NCBI GenBank assembly: GCA_020633315.1
Contig: JACKDV010000042.1
Coordinates: 1-30,993, forward strand
Source: Myxococcales bacterium
Lineage (GTDB): Bacteria; Myxococcota_A; Polyangia; Nannocystales; Nannocystaceae
DNA length: 30,993 bases
Reading direction: 5' to 3'
This document shows, piece by piece, positions 15,865-24,231 of this stretch (position 1 is the stretch's first letter; each line of letters opens with the position of its first letter). A program made the position numbers and the translations under genes. The notes beneath the pieces were generated by a model. The model was not told the origin of the DNA and did not search any database. It worked only from the letters and a program-made list of their open reading frames with translations.

Positions 15865-17430
15865 TCACTCGGGCGGCGGCGGGAGTCGTGGTCCCGTCGG
15901 GGCGGCGTCCGCCGTGCGGCGGAACATCAGCCAGTGCACGCCCGGGGTCACCTCGGCGTCGTAGATCCGGTAGGGGGCGCGGCCGGCCTTGATCTCCTGC
16001 AGCAGCAGCCAGTCGGCATAGAAGCCGGCGCGTGTCTCCTCGAGGCGTCGCCAGGGCTCGGCGCGGAACTTGGTGGTGACGATCAGCTCCGGTGCCTGAT
16101 CGAGGACCCACTGCGTGGCGTGACGCTCGTGGCCCAGCCAGTTGCGTCGCATCAGCTCCGTGGGCACGGTGCCGCCGGCCCGGGCGACCTCTCGCGAGGT
16201 GATGCCCACCAGGTCGAGGGTGCGCAGCCCCGAGGCATGCGCCATCGCTCCGACCGGGACCGTGGCGATCGTCTCGCCGGGGTGGTGCTCGGCCAGCCAG
16301 CGCCCCACCAATGCCCAGCGCTGCACGTTGGCGAAGCCGTGCCCCTCGGCCAGCCCGTGCTGGAGCTGGGCCCGGGCTCCCACGCCGAGCGCGGGCAGCA
16401 GGACGGCCGCCGCTCGCAGCCACGGCCGAGGCTCGAGCCGGGCCGTGGCATGGACCAGGCCCACCGCGGCCTGGGCCACCAGCACGGGCACGAGGGGAAA
16501 CGCGAGGCGACCGTAGGCGAAGTGATCGCCGCCCGTGCGCAGGAAGGCCAGGCCCCACGCCAGCGCGCCCAGCAGCACGAAGCCGTGCTCGCGTCGGTGG
16601 GCTCGATCGAGCAGCGCCAGCGGGGCCAGGGCCACGAAGGGGAAGTCGCGGAGCACCTGGGCCAGGTACTCCGCCCCCAGCCGCGCGTGCACGGCCGTGC
16701 CGCCGGACTTGGCCCAGTAGGTGTTGGGCAGCGGGTCACCGAAGATCGCGAGGCGCAGGGCGGTGATCAGCACCAGCGCCCCGATCACCCCGAGCACCGC
16801 CCGACGCCGCCGCATCCACGGGAGCACGGGCAGCAGGAGCACGAGCACGCCGAGCTCCGGTCGCGCCAGCACGCCCACCACGCTCCACGTGGCGGTCGCC
16901 CCCACCTCGCGGCGCAGCACCGCGCGCAGCAGCGCCACCGCCACGGCGGCCGCGAGCCCCGTCTCGAGGCCGCTGACCGCGTTGAGCAGCACGTAGTCGT
17001 CCAGGCCGAGCAGCAGCGCCACCGCAGCCGCCGCGGCCAGGCCTGGGCCGCGAGCGATCGCCAGCGCGGCCCCGGTGCGTCCCACGGGCACCCGGATGGC
17101 CAGCCCGAGCGCCACGGCGAGACAGGCGGGCCCGAGCACCTGCGACCACGCTTCTACGTCGCCTCCCAGGGCTCCGCCGAGCACGAGCAGGGCCAGGAAG
17201 AGCGGCGAGCTGAAGCCCTCGACGGGTGGGTCGCCGCAGTTGAAGGTGGGGCCGCAGCCGTCGCGTAGGTCGTCGGCGTAGCGGAAGTAGATGTAGGCGT
17301 CGTCGTAGATCGAGAACGAGTGCCCGGCCACGAAGACCAGCAGCATGGCCAGGGTGGCCGCGACCACGAGCCAGCTCGCCGGGGTGATCCAGTCGCGGGG
17401 CGGCGCGAGGGGGCGATCGTCCGTCGTCAC
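15865..17430 (-). CDS. Multi-pass membrane protein, GT-C glycosyltransferase-like
   Basis: This 521-aa protein has about ten hydrophobic segments and then a C-terminal periplasmic domain. The first loop after TM1 reads IYDDAYIYFRYADDL, followed by GPTFNCGDPPVEGFSSPL. This DDAYI-FRYA...FN-GE-VEG-TSPL arrangement is typical of arabinofuranosyltransferase AftB/ZomB-like integral membrane proteins; the paired Asp of DDA would be the catalytic acidic motif. The donor would be a lipid-linked sugar and the acceptor is unknown; both are inference. The GTG start at 17430 is supported by TAGCAT 9 nt upstream on the minus strand. It may share a transcript with the barrel-like protein downstream. Confidence 0.75.
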   Translation of the reverse strand: MTTDDRPLAPPRDWITPASWLVVAATLAMLLVFVAGHSFSIYDDAYIYFRYADDLRDGCGPTFNCGDPPVEGFSSPLFLALLVLGGALGGDVEAWSQVLGPACLAVALGLAIRVPVGRTGAALAIARGPGLAAAAAVALLLGLDDYVLLNAVSGLETGLAAAVAVALLRAVLRREVGATATWSVVGVLARPELGVLVLLLPVLPWMRRRRAVLGVIGALVLITALRLAIFGDPLPNTYWAKSGGTAVHARLGAEYLAQVLRDFPFVALAPLALLDRAHRREHGFVLLGALAWGLAFLRTGGDHFAYGRLAFPLVPVLVAQAAVGLVHATARLEPRPWLRAAAVLLPALGVGARAQLQHGLAEGHGFANVQRWALVGRWLAEHHPGETIATVPVGAMAHASGLRTLDLVGITSREVARAGGTVPTELMRRNWLGHERHATQWVLDQAPELIVTTKFRAEPWRRLEETRAGFYADWLLLQEIKAGRAPYRIYDAEVTPGVHWLMFRRTADAAPTGPRLPPPPE

Positions 17431-17442
17431 GCGGCTCGCATG

Positions 17443-17586
17443 CTACGGGAGGTCGTGCTCGGCGAGCCAGCTCTGGACCACGGCGAGCTCGGCCTGGGCG
17501 GGGTCGCTCCTCGTCACCCCGGCGATCGCGTCGCGTACGGTGCTCACACCACCGACACCCGCGCGACGCTCCGATCCCTCACCCAT
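17443..17586 (-). CDS. Possible small protein overlapping the end of the subtilase gene (47 aa)
   Basis: The ATG at 17586 overlaps the subtilase stop by 8 bp (ATGGGTGA), a typical coupled arrangement. The C-terminal half (DPAQAELAVVQSWLAEHDLP) has gene-like codon use and an amphipathic helix. There is no recognised family. Its TAG stop lies inside the -10 hexamer proposed for the next gene. It may be chance. Confidence 0.35.
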   Translation of the reverse strand: MGEGSERRAGVGGVSTVRDAIAGVTRSDPAQAELAVVQSWLAEHDLP

Positions 17587-19552
17587 GCCGTCGGCGTCGC
17601 CTCGCCGCGAGGGCCAGCAACAGCACGCCGAGCCCCGGTCGGGACGGCTCGCGCGGCGTCGAGCAGCCGCAGCCTCCATCGTCACCACCACCATCGGCCG
17701 CACCCGGCTCGGCTCCGGTCGAGCCGTCGTCCGCCCCGGTGCCGGCGGGAGGCAGCCCCGTGTCCCCGGGCTCTACGCTCGTGTCCCCACCGTCGGCCCC
17801 GCTGGTCGGAAGCGGGCCGTCCTCGCTCGAGGGGCAGGGCTCGTCCCCATCCACGCAGTCGTTGTCGATCCCATCGCCACAGATCTCCTCGAGCCCGGGC
17901 GCGACCGTCGGATCGTCGTCGTCACAGTCTCCCGCGCAGGTGGGGACCCCGTCGCCGTCCTCGTCGAGCTCGGCGGAGTGGATCGAGTCGTTGCAGTTGT
18001 TGTCGAGCCCGTCGCACAGCTCTTCGGCCTCGGGGTGCGTGCTGGGGTTCTCGTCGTCGCAGTCGTCTCCTCCGCACAGCGTGCCGATGAAGCCGTCTCG
18101 ATCGGCGTCGCTGCAGCCACAGGCATCACCGCTGGCGAGCACGCCGTTCACGATGCCCCAGCCCAGCTCGTTGTCGGGCGCCGTGGCCTGGCTGGCCGTG
18201 TCGCGCAGCAGGTCGTACAGCTCCTGGGCGCTCAGCTCCGGCCGGGCCTCCTTGATGAGCGCGGCCAGGCCGGCGGCGACCGGAGCCGCCGCGCTCGTGC
18301 CGTTCCAGGTGGTGTACTCGGCGAGCGTGCCGAGCTGCACGCTGGCCACCTCGGCGCCGGGGGCCGCGATGTCGGGCTTGATCCGCCCGTCGGAGGTGGG
18401 GCCGCGCGAGGAGAAGCCGGTGACGTTGCCCCCCAGGGTGGTGGCCCCCACCGCGAGCGAGCCGAACGCGTCGGCGGGCGCGATGATGGTGGCGCCGCCC
18501 GGACCCGCGTTGCCGGCCGAGGCGATCACCAGCAGGCCGTTGTCGAACGCGGCATTGACCGCGATGGAGGTGACGGCCGTCTCGCCGTCGAAGTCCCCGG
18601 GGCCGTACCAGTCGCTGTAGCCGAGCGAGGCGGTGAAGAGGTCGGCGCCCTGCAGCTCGATCCACTCGAGGCCGGCGACGTAGTAGTCCTCCTCGGCGGG
18701 CACCTCGGCGTCGGCGCGCTCGGTCTTGCTGAGGATCAGGTCGATGCCCGGGGCCACGCCCATGAAGGTGCCGGGGTCGGAGCCGGCGAGGGTGCCCAGC
18801 ACGAGGGTGCCGTGGCTCGTCTGCGCGCCCGGATCGCCCGGCTCGTTCGCCACCACGTCGTCGTCGTTGATGAAGTCGTGGGCGGCGAGCACGTTCAGCC
18901 CCGCGAAGGCCTGGTGGCTCAGGTCGAAGCCGGTGTCCTGCACGCCCACCACCACGCCGGCCCCGGTGAGGCCGCAGTCGCGCTGGAGCACGTCGGCGCC
19001 GATGAGCTCGAGCTGGGCAGTGGAGAGCCCGAAGAGCGCGTCGCCTCCGGTCGCGATGGGGGGCACCGTCTGCAGCGGGGGCTCTTCCACGCGGTGGCGC
19101 TGGCGGACCGGCTCCACGCGATCGACCGCCGCGAGCGAGGCGAGCGCGGCCTGCTGGCTCGGGGTGGCCTCCACGCTCACCGCGTTGAGCCAGCGGGACT
19201 GCACGCGAATCGTGGCCCCGGTGGCCTCCACCTCGGCCACGTAGCTCGCGGCGAGCGGCAGGTCGCGCCCGTCCACGCCTCGATCACCGCGGGCCCGTCG
19301 TCGTCGCTCCAGGGTGCGCGGCGGAAGCTGGGCCTCGCGCGCGAGCAGGGCGAGCTCCCGGCTGGGACCGGCCTCGAGCGGCCCCTTGTCGCGGAAGAAG
19401 ACCCACACGTGGTCGGGCTCCCGCGGCGTCGCGGCGGCCACCGAGGACGGCCCCGCGGGCACGAGCGTCCACGCGAGCAGGACCACGGCGAGCGAGCCGA
19501 GGCGAGCGATCGGGCGCCGGAGCGAGGAAGGGAGCGCACGGTCGTCGACCAT
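17579..19552 (-). CDS. Secreted subtilisin-like serine protease with MopE-type repeats and MYXO-CTERM tail
   Basis: This 657-aa preproprotein has a signal peptide (IARLGSLAVVLLAWTLVPAG), a propeptide-like region to about residue 170 and a peptidase S8 domain with an intact triad: D206 in VQDTGFD, H247 in SHGTLVLGTLAG, S420 in NGTSAAAPVAAG. Asp/Cys-rich metal-binding repeats follow (GDDCDDENPSTHPEAEELCDGLDNNC and a second copy with DGIDNDC), then a Gly/Asp/Thr linker and a MYXO-CTERM-like end: GGCGC, a short hydrophobic stretch LGVLLLALAA and a run of Arg. This suggests surface anchoring or sorting. The ATG at 19552 is supported by TATACT exactly 7 nt upstream; the ORF could extend to 19594. 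A degradative or predatory role is inferred. Confidence 0.92.
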   Translation of the reverse strand: MVDDRALPSSLRRPIARLGSLAVVLLAWTLVPAGPSSVAAATPREPDHVWVFFRDKGPLEAGPSRELALLAREAQLPPRTLERRRRARGDRGVDGRDLPLAASYVAEVEATGATIRVQSRWLNAVSVEATPSQQAALASLAAVDRVEPVRQRHRVEEPPLQTVPPIATGGDALFGLSTAQLELIGADVLQRDCGLTGAGVVVGVQDTGFDLSHQAFAGLNVLAAHDFINDDDVVANEPGDPGAQTSHGTLVLGTLAGSDPGTFMGVAPGIDLILSKTERADAEVPAEEDYYVAGLEWIELQGADLFTASLGYSDWYGPGDFDGETAVTSIAVNAAFDNGLLVIASAGNAGPGGATIIAPADAFGSLAVGATTLGGNVTGFSSRGPTSDGRIKPDIAAPGAEVASVQLGTLAEYTTWNGTSAAAPVAAGLAALIKEARPELSAQELYDLLRDTASQATAPDNELGWGIVNGVLASGDACGCSDADRDGFIGTLCGGDDCDDENPSTHPEAEELCDGLDNNCNDSIHSAELDEDGDGVPTCAGDCDDDDPTVAPGLEEICGDGIDNDCVDGDEPCPSSEDGPLPTSGADGGDTSVEPGDTGLPPAGTGADDGSTGAEPGAADGGGDDGGCGCSTPREPSRPGLGVLLLALAARRRRRHG

Positions 19553-19559
19553 GGCGGGG

Positions 19560-19565
19560 AGTATA
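19560..19565 (-). promoter_or_regulatory. TATACT -10 hexamer of the subtilase gene
   Basis: A minus-strand TATACT with a 7-nt spacer to the ATG gives a predicted leaderless mRNA. The hexamer lies in the 120-bp gap after the phoD-like gene; no clear -35 is seen. Confidence 0.5.
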
Positions 19566-19672
19566 CGCGGGTCCAGGACGACGCCGGGACGCACGGGAGC
19601 CGGGATCGACGATGGCGAGCCTTCGGATGTGGCCGCGGTGAGGATCGAGCCCCCGTAGCGCCTCGATGGGCT

Positions 19673-21832
19673 TCAGCCCCACTGCTGGGTGGTCGGATCC
19701 CAGCGGGCCCAGTTGCCCTCGATCTCTCGGTAGAGATCACGCGAGCCGGGCAGCACGCGGAAGCGCTCCACGCTGAAGTGGCTCGCGAGGTCGGGGTCGT
19801 CGTAGCGCTGCTCGAACGCGAGGTCCTCGGGGTGCAGGTGGTACTCGGCCACGAGCTCGTCGCCGCTGACCTGCACGACCACGTAGCCGTGCTGCCCCGG
19901 CTCGGCGAAGCCCATCTGCGGGTTGGGGCCGCCCTGCAAGAGGTCGCGGATCCCCAGCGCGAAGGCGTCGATGCCGGGCACGCTGCTCAGGCCGGGATCG
20001 CCGTGCACCTGGCCCACCAGCAGCGAGCGGTAGGTGGCGGAGCTCACCGAGCTGCCCACGAACTCCACGATGCGGTTGCCCTCGCTGGTGCCGGGCCAGG
20101 AGAAGGGCGTGCCGGCGTAGAAGGCGTGGATGTCCCCGGTGATCGCGACGACGTTGTCGACCGCGGCCAGCTCGTCGATGATCCGCGCCCGCTCGTGCGG
20201 GGCGCCGTTCCAGTCCTCGGCGGTCATCTGGAACTGCTGGCGGAAGGTCTCGGGCAGGAACGAGCCGGTGAGGTCGATGTTGAGCGGGGTGAGGCAGAAC
20301 TCGTTGCCCCACACCTTCCAGGTGTGCGTGGAGCCCTTCATGGTGTCGAGGAACCAGCTGCGCTGGGCCTCTCCCATCAGCAATTGCGCCGCACCGCTCG
20401 ACTGCCGATCGAGCCAGCTCGCGTAGAGCATGAAGGGCGGGTGCACCAGCAGGTAGCGGGCGCCGAGCTGGCCGTAGAGGCTGGTCTTGAACAGCTGGTG
20501 GAAGGCGAGGCCACGCGGCATGGCGTCGAGCTCGGCCGGCTCGATGGGCGGCAGGGCCGAGCCGGTGTCGGCGATCACGTCGTTGATGTAGAGCGCGCTC
20601 ACCCGCCCGGTGATCCGCTGGGGGTCGTAGCCGGCCGCGGTCGCCTCGTCGCGCAGCAGCGCGGCGTACATGCCCCCGGCGTAGCCGTCGATGTCCACGT
20701 AGGGCACGCCGGCCGCGGTGTCGCCCGCGACCTCGGTGAGCGCGGCCTCGTCGAGCGGCACCGCGCCGGGGTAGGCGTCCTCGGGCACGAGGTGGTCGGG
20801 CCGACGGCTGCGCAGGTCGGTCATCACCAGGTGCAGGTGACGGCCGAACTCGAGGTCGCGGTAGATGCTGATGTCGTCGGGCGGCGGGACGGCGGGGTCG
20901 TAGACGAACTCGGGATCGGGGTAGTCGACCGGCATGTACTCGAACCACGCCTGGTCGGCCGCGTTGCGCCGCGCGGGGTCGGTCTCGTCCTCGCGGCCGT
21001 CGTGGTAGGTGGCGGTGGCGCCGTGGCAGTCGTCGGAGAACTCGTGATCGTCCCACACCGCGATCATCGGCACGCGCTCGTGGATCGCCTGCAGCGCGGG
21101 GTCGGAGCGGAAGATGCGGTAGAGCTGGCGGTAGTTGTCCAGCGAGCGCGCGGCGTAGAAGGTGCTGCCGTCGCCGGCGGTGAGCGGCAGCGCCCCGGCC
21201 TCGTCGTCGAAGATCACCGAGCGCTCGCCCCCGCCCTGCTGGAACGAGCTGTCGCCCGCGGTCTCGTAGATGTAGTCGCCGAGGTGGACGAAGAAGTCGA
21301 TCTCCTCGGCGCGCATGGCCGCGTAGGCGTTGTAGTAGCGGCCGCCGTAGTCCTGGCAGCTCACGAAGGCGAAGCGCACGGGCACGTCGGCCTCGGGCTC
21401 GGGGGCGGTGCGGGTCTGGCCGACGTTGCTGGAGTAGCCGATGCCGTCGCGGATGTAGAGGAAGCGATAGCGGTAGGCGGTGCCGGGCAGCAGGCCGTCG
21501 GCTCGCACCTTCACGCAGTGGTCGAAGCGGGCCTCGGCGGTCACGGCCACCAGGGTGGGCTCGCCGGCCTCGTCACCGTCGACCCACAGCTCGAGCTCGA
21601 CCTCGTAGTCCTCGTCGGGGAAGTCGGGGTCCTCGATCCGCGTCCACAGCACCACGCTGCTGGGCCTGGGATCGCCCGACGCCAGCGACTGCGGGAACTT
21701 CTCGGGGTCCTCGACCACGTCGTAGGGCGGGCCGCCGTCGCCTTCGTCGCCGCCGCCCTCGCGGCAGCCGGCCTGGCCGAGCAGACTGGTGAAGGTGAGG
21801 GCGCTGAGCTTGAGGAACGATCGACGCTGCAT
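19673..21832 (-). CDS. PhoD-family alkaline phosphatase/phosphodiesterase, Tat-exported
   Basis: This 719-aa enzyme starts with a twin-arginine signal (MQRRSFLKLSALTF...) ending in LLGQAGC, which may be a Tat-lipoprotein site. The PhoD N-terminal domain (FPQSLASGDPRPSSVVLWTRI) is followed by the metallophosphatase domain with FAFVSCQDY, FFVHLGDYIYE, AVWDDHEFSDDCHG and VAITGDIHAFYAG, which carry the Fe/Ca-binding residues of the family. PhoD enzymes release phosphate from mono- and diesters outside the cell. It is longer than Bacillus PhoD (about 580 aa), with insertions in the catalytic domain. No Pho box was recognised. It lies upstream of the subtilase on the same strand but 120 bp away, and the subtilase has its own promoter-like element. 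Confidence 0.9.
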   Translation of the reverse strand: MQRRSFLKLSALTFTSLLGQAGCREGGGDEGDGGPPYDVVEDPEKFPQSLASGDPRPSSVVLWTRIEDPDFPDEDYEVELELWVDGDEAGEPTLVAVTAEARFDHCVKVRADGLLPGTAYRYRFLYIRDGIGYSSNVGQTRTAPEPEADVPVRFAFVSCQDYGGRYYNAYAAMRAEEIDFFVHLGDYIYETAGDSSFQQGGGERSVIFDDEAGALPLTAGDGSTFYAARSLDNYRQLYRIFRSDPALQAIHERVPMIAVWDDHEFSDDCHGATATYHDGREDETDPARRNAADQAWFEYMPVDYPDPEFVYDPAVPPPDDISIYRDLEFGRHLHLVMTDLRSRRPDHLVPEDAYPGAVPLDEAALTEVAGDTAAGVPYVDIDGYAGGMYAALLRDEATAAGYDPQRITGRVSALYINDVIADTGSALPPIEPAELDAMPRGLAFHQLFKTSLYGQLGARYLLVHPPFMLYASWLDRQSSGAAQLLMGEAQRSWFLDTMKGSTHTWKVWGNEFCLTPLNIDLTGSFLPETFRQQFQMTAEDWNGAPHERARIIDELAAVDNVVAITGDIHAFYAGTPFSWPGTSEGNRIVEFVGSSVSSATYRSLLVGQVHGDPGLSSVPGIDAFALGIRDLLQGGPNPQMGFAEPGQHGYVVVQVSGDELVAEYHLHPEDLAFEQRYDDPDLASHFSVERFRVLPGSRDLYREIEGNWARWDPTTQQWG

Positions 21833-22041
21833 GGCTATGGGCCGAGCATGCCCGCGCGTGCGGGGGCGCGCCAGCGATCCCAGGTCACGATCGAATCACT
21901 CCAGGTGTGACGATCGGGGCTACCCCGATGCGAACGGCGCCCGCTCCGGGTCGCGCCGCGCGGTGCCACGGAGCGCGACGCCTCGGTGTCGCATCGCGCT
22001 CCGCTCGGATGTCGCGGAGCGGGGGCCGCGGGGGGCGACGC
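21833..22041. other. 209-bp intergenic spacer rich in inverted repeats
   Basis: There is no gene here. Two hairpins are visible: ATCGGGG/CCCCGAT with a CTA loop at 21913-21929, and CGGAGCGCGA/TCGCGCTCCG at 21969-22003 around a 15-nt loop. Both lie downstream of the coiled-coil gene and upstream of the PhoD gene on the minus strand, so a terminator or leader structure is plausible. No T-tracts are present. Confidence 0.45.
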
Positions 22042-22665
22042 TCAGCCGCGGAGCTCCGCCAGCTTGCCCTCGAGGCGCTCGACCTCGGCCTTGGCCTTCT
22101 CGTAGTTGTCCTCGACGATCTGCTTGCGTCGCTCGAAGGTCTCCATGCTCTGCTCCGGGTTGGGCGAGCTCTCGATGCGCTGCTTGAGGGCGGGCAATCG
22201 ATCGTAGAACTTCTTGCGGTTGTCCCTCATGCGGATCGCCGCCTCGAGCCGGCCCTCGTAGAATGCGATCTGCTCGTCGACGGTGGCGCCCGGCGGAGGA
22301 TCGGCGGGCACGGCCTCGGGGGTGGTGGGGGCCATGCCGCGGGTCTGCGGCAGCTTGATCGCGGGGTTGATCCGCTGGCTGCGGGCGGCGGTGGTGGGCG
22401 CGTCGCTCGGGCGAGCCGCCACGCCGGCCGCTCGTCCGGCGGCACCACCCTCCGCGCCGCCACCGCGGGCGGAGGCCGACGCCTGGCCCTTGCCATCCGC
22501 GCTCGCGCCGTCCTTGGCGGGGTCGTCGGAGGGCCAGAAGATCAGCAGCGCCGCCACCGCGAGGATGCCCGCGCCGGCCAATACCGTGGGAAGGAAGCTC
22601 TGCTCCTCTTCGTCGGCGGGCTTGGCCGTGGGAGCATCGGAGGCCTTCTTGCTCTCGGTCGTCAT
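22042..22665 (-). CDS. Hypothetical single-TM protein with C-terminal coiled coil
   Basis: This 207-aa protein has an acidic/Lys N-terminus, one membrane segment (SFLPTVLAGAGILAVAALLIFW, about 23-44) and a Gly/Ala/Ser-rich linker. Its C-terminal ~80 residues are charged and probably form a coiled coil (YEGRLEAAIRMRDNRKKFYD, ENYEKAKAEVERLEGKLAEL-like heptads). The topology suggests a small cytosolic head and an envelope-exposed coiled coil. I do not recognise a family. The ATG at 22665 is preceded by TATAGT with a 10-nt spacer. It is divergent from the RluA-like gene. Confidence 0.65.
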   Translation of the reverse strand: MTTESKKASDAPTAKPADEEEQSFLPTVLAGAGILAVAALLIFWPSDDPAKDGASADGKGQASASARGGGAEGGAAGRAAGVAARPSDAPTTAARSQRINPAIKLPQTRGMAPTTPEAVPADPPPGATVDEQIAFYEGRLEAAIRMRDNRKKFYDRLPALKQRIESSPNPEQSMETFERRKQIVEDNYEKAKAEVERLEGKLAELRG

Positions 22666-22690
22666 GGCGAAAAGTACTATACCTCACTCT
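22666..22690. promoter_or_regulatory. Divergent promoters with overlapping -10 elements
   Basis: ACTATA at 22676-22681 reads TATAGT on the minus strand, 10 nt before the ATG at 22665. TATACC at 22678-22683 on the plus strand is 7 nt before the GTG at 22691. The two hexamers share four bases, so RNA polymerase could not occupy both at once. Confidence 0.5.
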
Positions 22691-23767
22691 GTGCGAAGCG
22701 CCGACCGCGGCGAGAGCGCGATGCCGAGCGCGCCGGAATGGATCCCGATTCCCTTGCCCGTGGGTTTGGCACACGACGGCTATCGCGTCGACCGCTTCAT
22801 CCACGCCCGGATCCCCCGCCTGTCTCGCACCCGGATCCAGCGCTTCATCGAGCGGGGACAGGTGCGGTCCGCGCGGGGACCCATCGAGCGAGGGGCCCAT
22901 CGGGTGCGGGCGGGCGAGGTGATCACCCTGCTGCGCCCGGCCCCGCGCGAGCCCGCGGTGGTGCTCGACTATACGGTGTGCCACGAGGACCCGGCGCTGC
23001 TGGTGGTCGACAAGCCGGCGGGGCTGCCCGTGCACCCCAGCGCCACCTACCACCGGCACACCCTCACCGCGGTGATGCGCGAGCGCCTGGGGGCGGGGCA
23101 CGGCTGGGAGATGGCCCATCGCCTCGACCGCGAGACCTCGGGGGTGATGGTCTTCGGTCGACGGCGCGGCAGCGGCTCGGTGCTCAAGCGCAGCTTCCAG
23201 CGCCGCGAGGTGCTCAAGGAGTACCTCGCGCTGGTGCACGGGATCGTGTCGGCGCCGCTGACCATCGAGATCCCGCTGGGCTCGGCCGAGGGCTCGGAGA
23301 TCCGCGTGAAGATGGGCGAGCGCTCGCTCGCCGACGGGGGCCAGCCCGCGCGCACCGAGGTGGAGCCGCTCTCGCAGGGTAGCTTCCGCGGGCAGCCGGT
23401 CACGCTGGTGCGGGCGCGGCCGCGTACCGGTCGCCAGCACCAGATCCGCGTCCACCTGGCGCTGTGCGGCCACGGGGTGGTGGGGGACAAGCTCTACGGG
23501 CTGCCCGAGTCGTGGTTCCTCGACGTGGTGGAGCGCGGCCGCCCGCTCGCGGAGCTCGACGATCACCTGGGGCTGTGGCGGCACGCCCTGCACGCGTGGC
23601 GCATCGAGCTGCCGCACCCGGCCGACGGGCGGGCGGTGAGCTTCGTGGCCCCGTGGCCCGCGGAGCTGGCCGCGATCGTGGCGCTGCCCGAGGCGCTGGC
23701 GCGGGAGCCCGCGGTGGCGCCCGAGGCCCTGGCTCAGCCCCCGTCGCCGGCCTCGCGCGGGCGCTGA
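22691..23767 (+). CDS. RluA-family pseudouridine synthase
   Basis: This 358-aa enzyme isomerises uridine to pseudouridine in RNA; the target is probably rRNA, but position and substrate cannot be read from sequence. An S4-type RNA-binding start (YRVDRFIHARIPRLSRTRIQRFI) is followed by the catalytic core with LLVVDKPAGLPVHPS, the catalytic Asp in MAHRLDRETSGVM (D146 from this start), EYLALVHG and RTGRQHQIRVHL. The GTG at 22691 was chosen because TATACC lies 7 nt before it, as in other genes here. The ATG at 22721 (348 aa) is the alternative and would have a leader of about 30 nt. The 3' end overlaps the convergent gene by 34 bp. Confidence 0.92.
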   Translation: MRSADRGESAMPSAPEWIPIPLPVGLAHDGYRVDRFIHARIPRLSRTRIQRFIERGQVRSARGPIERGAHRVRAGEVITLLRPAPREPAVVLDYTVCHEDPALLVVDKPAGLPVHPSATYHRHTLTAVMRERLGAGHGWEMAHRLDRETSGVMVFGRRRGSGSVLKRSFQRREVLKEYLALVHGIVSAPLTIEIPLGSAEGSEIRVKMGERSLADGGQPARTEVEPLSQGSFRGQPVTLVRARPRTGRQHQIRVHLALCGHGVVGDKLYGLPESWFLDVVERGRPLAELDDHLGLWRHALHAWRIELPHPADGRAVSFVAPWPAELAAIVALPEALAREPAVAPEALAQPPSPASRGR

Positions 23768-24231
23768 CGGATCTCGCCCACCACCACCTTGAGCATCGTG
23801 GTCTCCCCGTCGCGCACGTCGACCTTGATCTGCGCGTGGTCGCAGCTGGGCGCGAGGGTGATGATGCGATCGGGCAGCACGATGGCGCGGATGCCCGGCT
23901 GCTGGCGGGTGAGCCCGAGCCTCGCGATGCCGCTGGTCCACACCAGCACGTCGGGGCGCTCCTCGTCCTCGGCTCCCTCGGCGAGCTGGTACTCGGGGGT
24001 GGGGATCCGCCGCTGCTCCTCGAGGTAGCCCACGTACCAGCGCCCGGCGAGCACGGCCGCCACCACGCCGAGCACCAGCGCGAGGTAGACCCAGCGCCGC
24101 ACCCGAGAGCCGTCGCGGTAGCCGGTGAGCGGGCCGTAGCTGCCGCCCTCGGGGATCGACTCGAGCAATTCGTCGAGCCCGCCCGCGGTGGGCTGGTCGT
24201 CGGGAGCGGGGCGCCGGAACTCGCGCTTCAC
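23734..24231 (-). CDS. Hypothetical single-TM protein coupled to the response regulator
   Basis: This 165-aa protein has a hydrophilic N-terminus (about 1-45), one membrane segment (WVYLALVLGVVAAVLAG) and a likely periplasmic domain of about 95 residues (IVLPDRIITLAPSCDHAQIKVDV, TMLKVVVGEI). No family is recognised. The GTG start overlaps the stop of the response-regulator gene by 4 bp (GTGA), so the two are translationally coupled and probably work together. The 3' end overlaps the convergent pseudouridine synthase gene by 34 bp. Confidence 0.7.
   Translation of the reverse strand: MKREFRRPAPDDQPTAGGLDELLESIPEGGSYGPLTGYRDGSRVRRWVYLALVLGVVAAVLAGRWYVGYLEEQRRIPTPEYQLAEGAEDEERPDVLVWTSGIARLGLTRQQPGIRAIVLPDRIITLAPSCDHAQIKVDVRDGETTMLKVVVGEIRQRPREAGDGG

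Noticed and set aside
15134..16558. 474-aa minus-strand protein extending the barrel-like gene upstream
   Set aside because: The upstream part is an out-of-frame shadow of the GT-C-like gene on the same strand. The ATG at 15832 gives a proper signal peptide.
17345..21910. Very long plus-strand open frame (1521 aa)
   Set aside because: It is antisense to the subtilase and PhoD genes, which have clear catalytic motifs. The frame shows only Val/Gly/His-rich shadow sequence.
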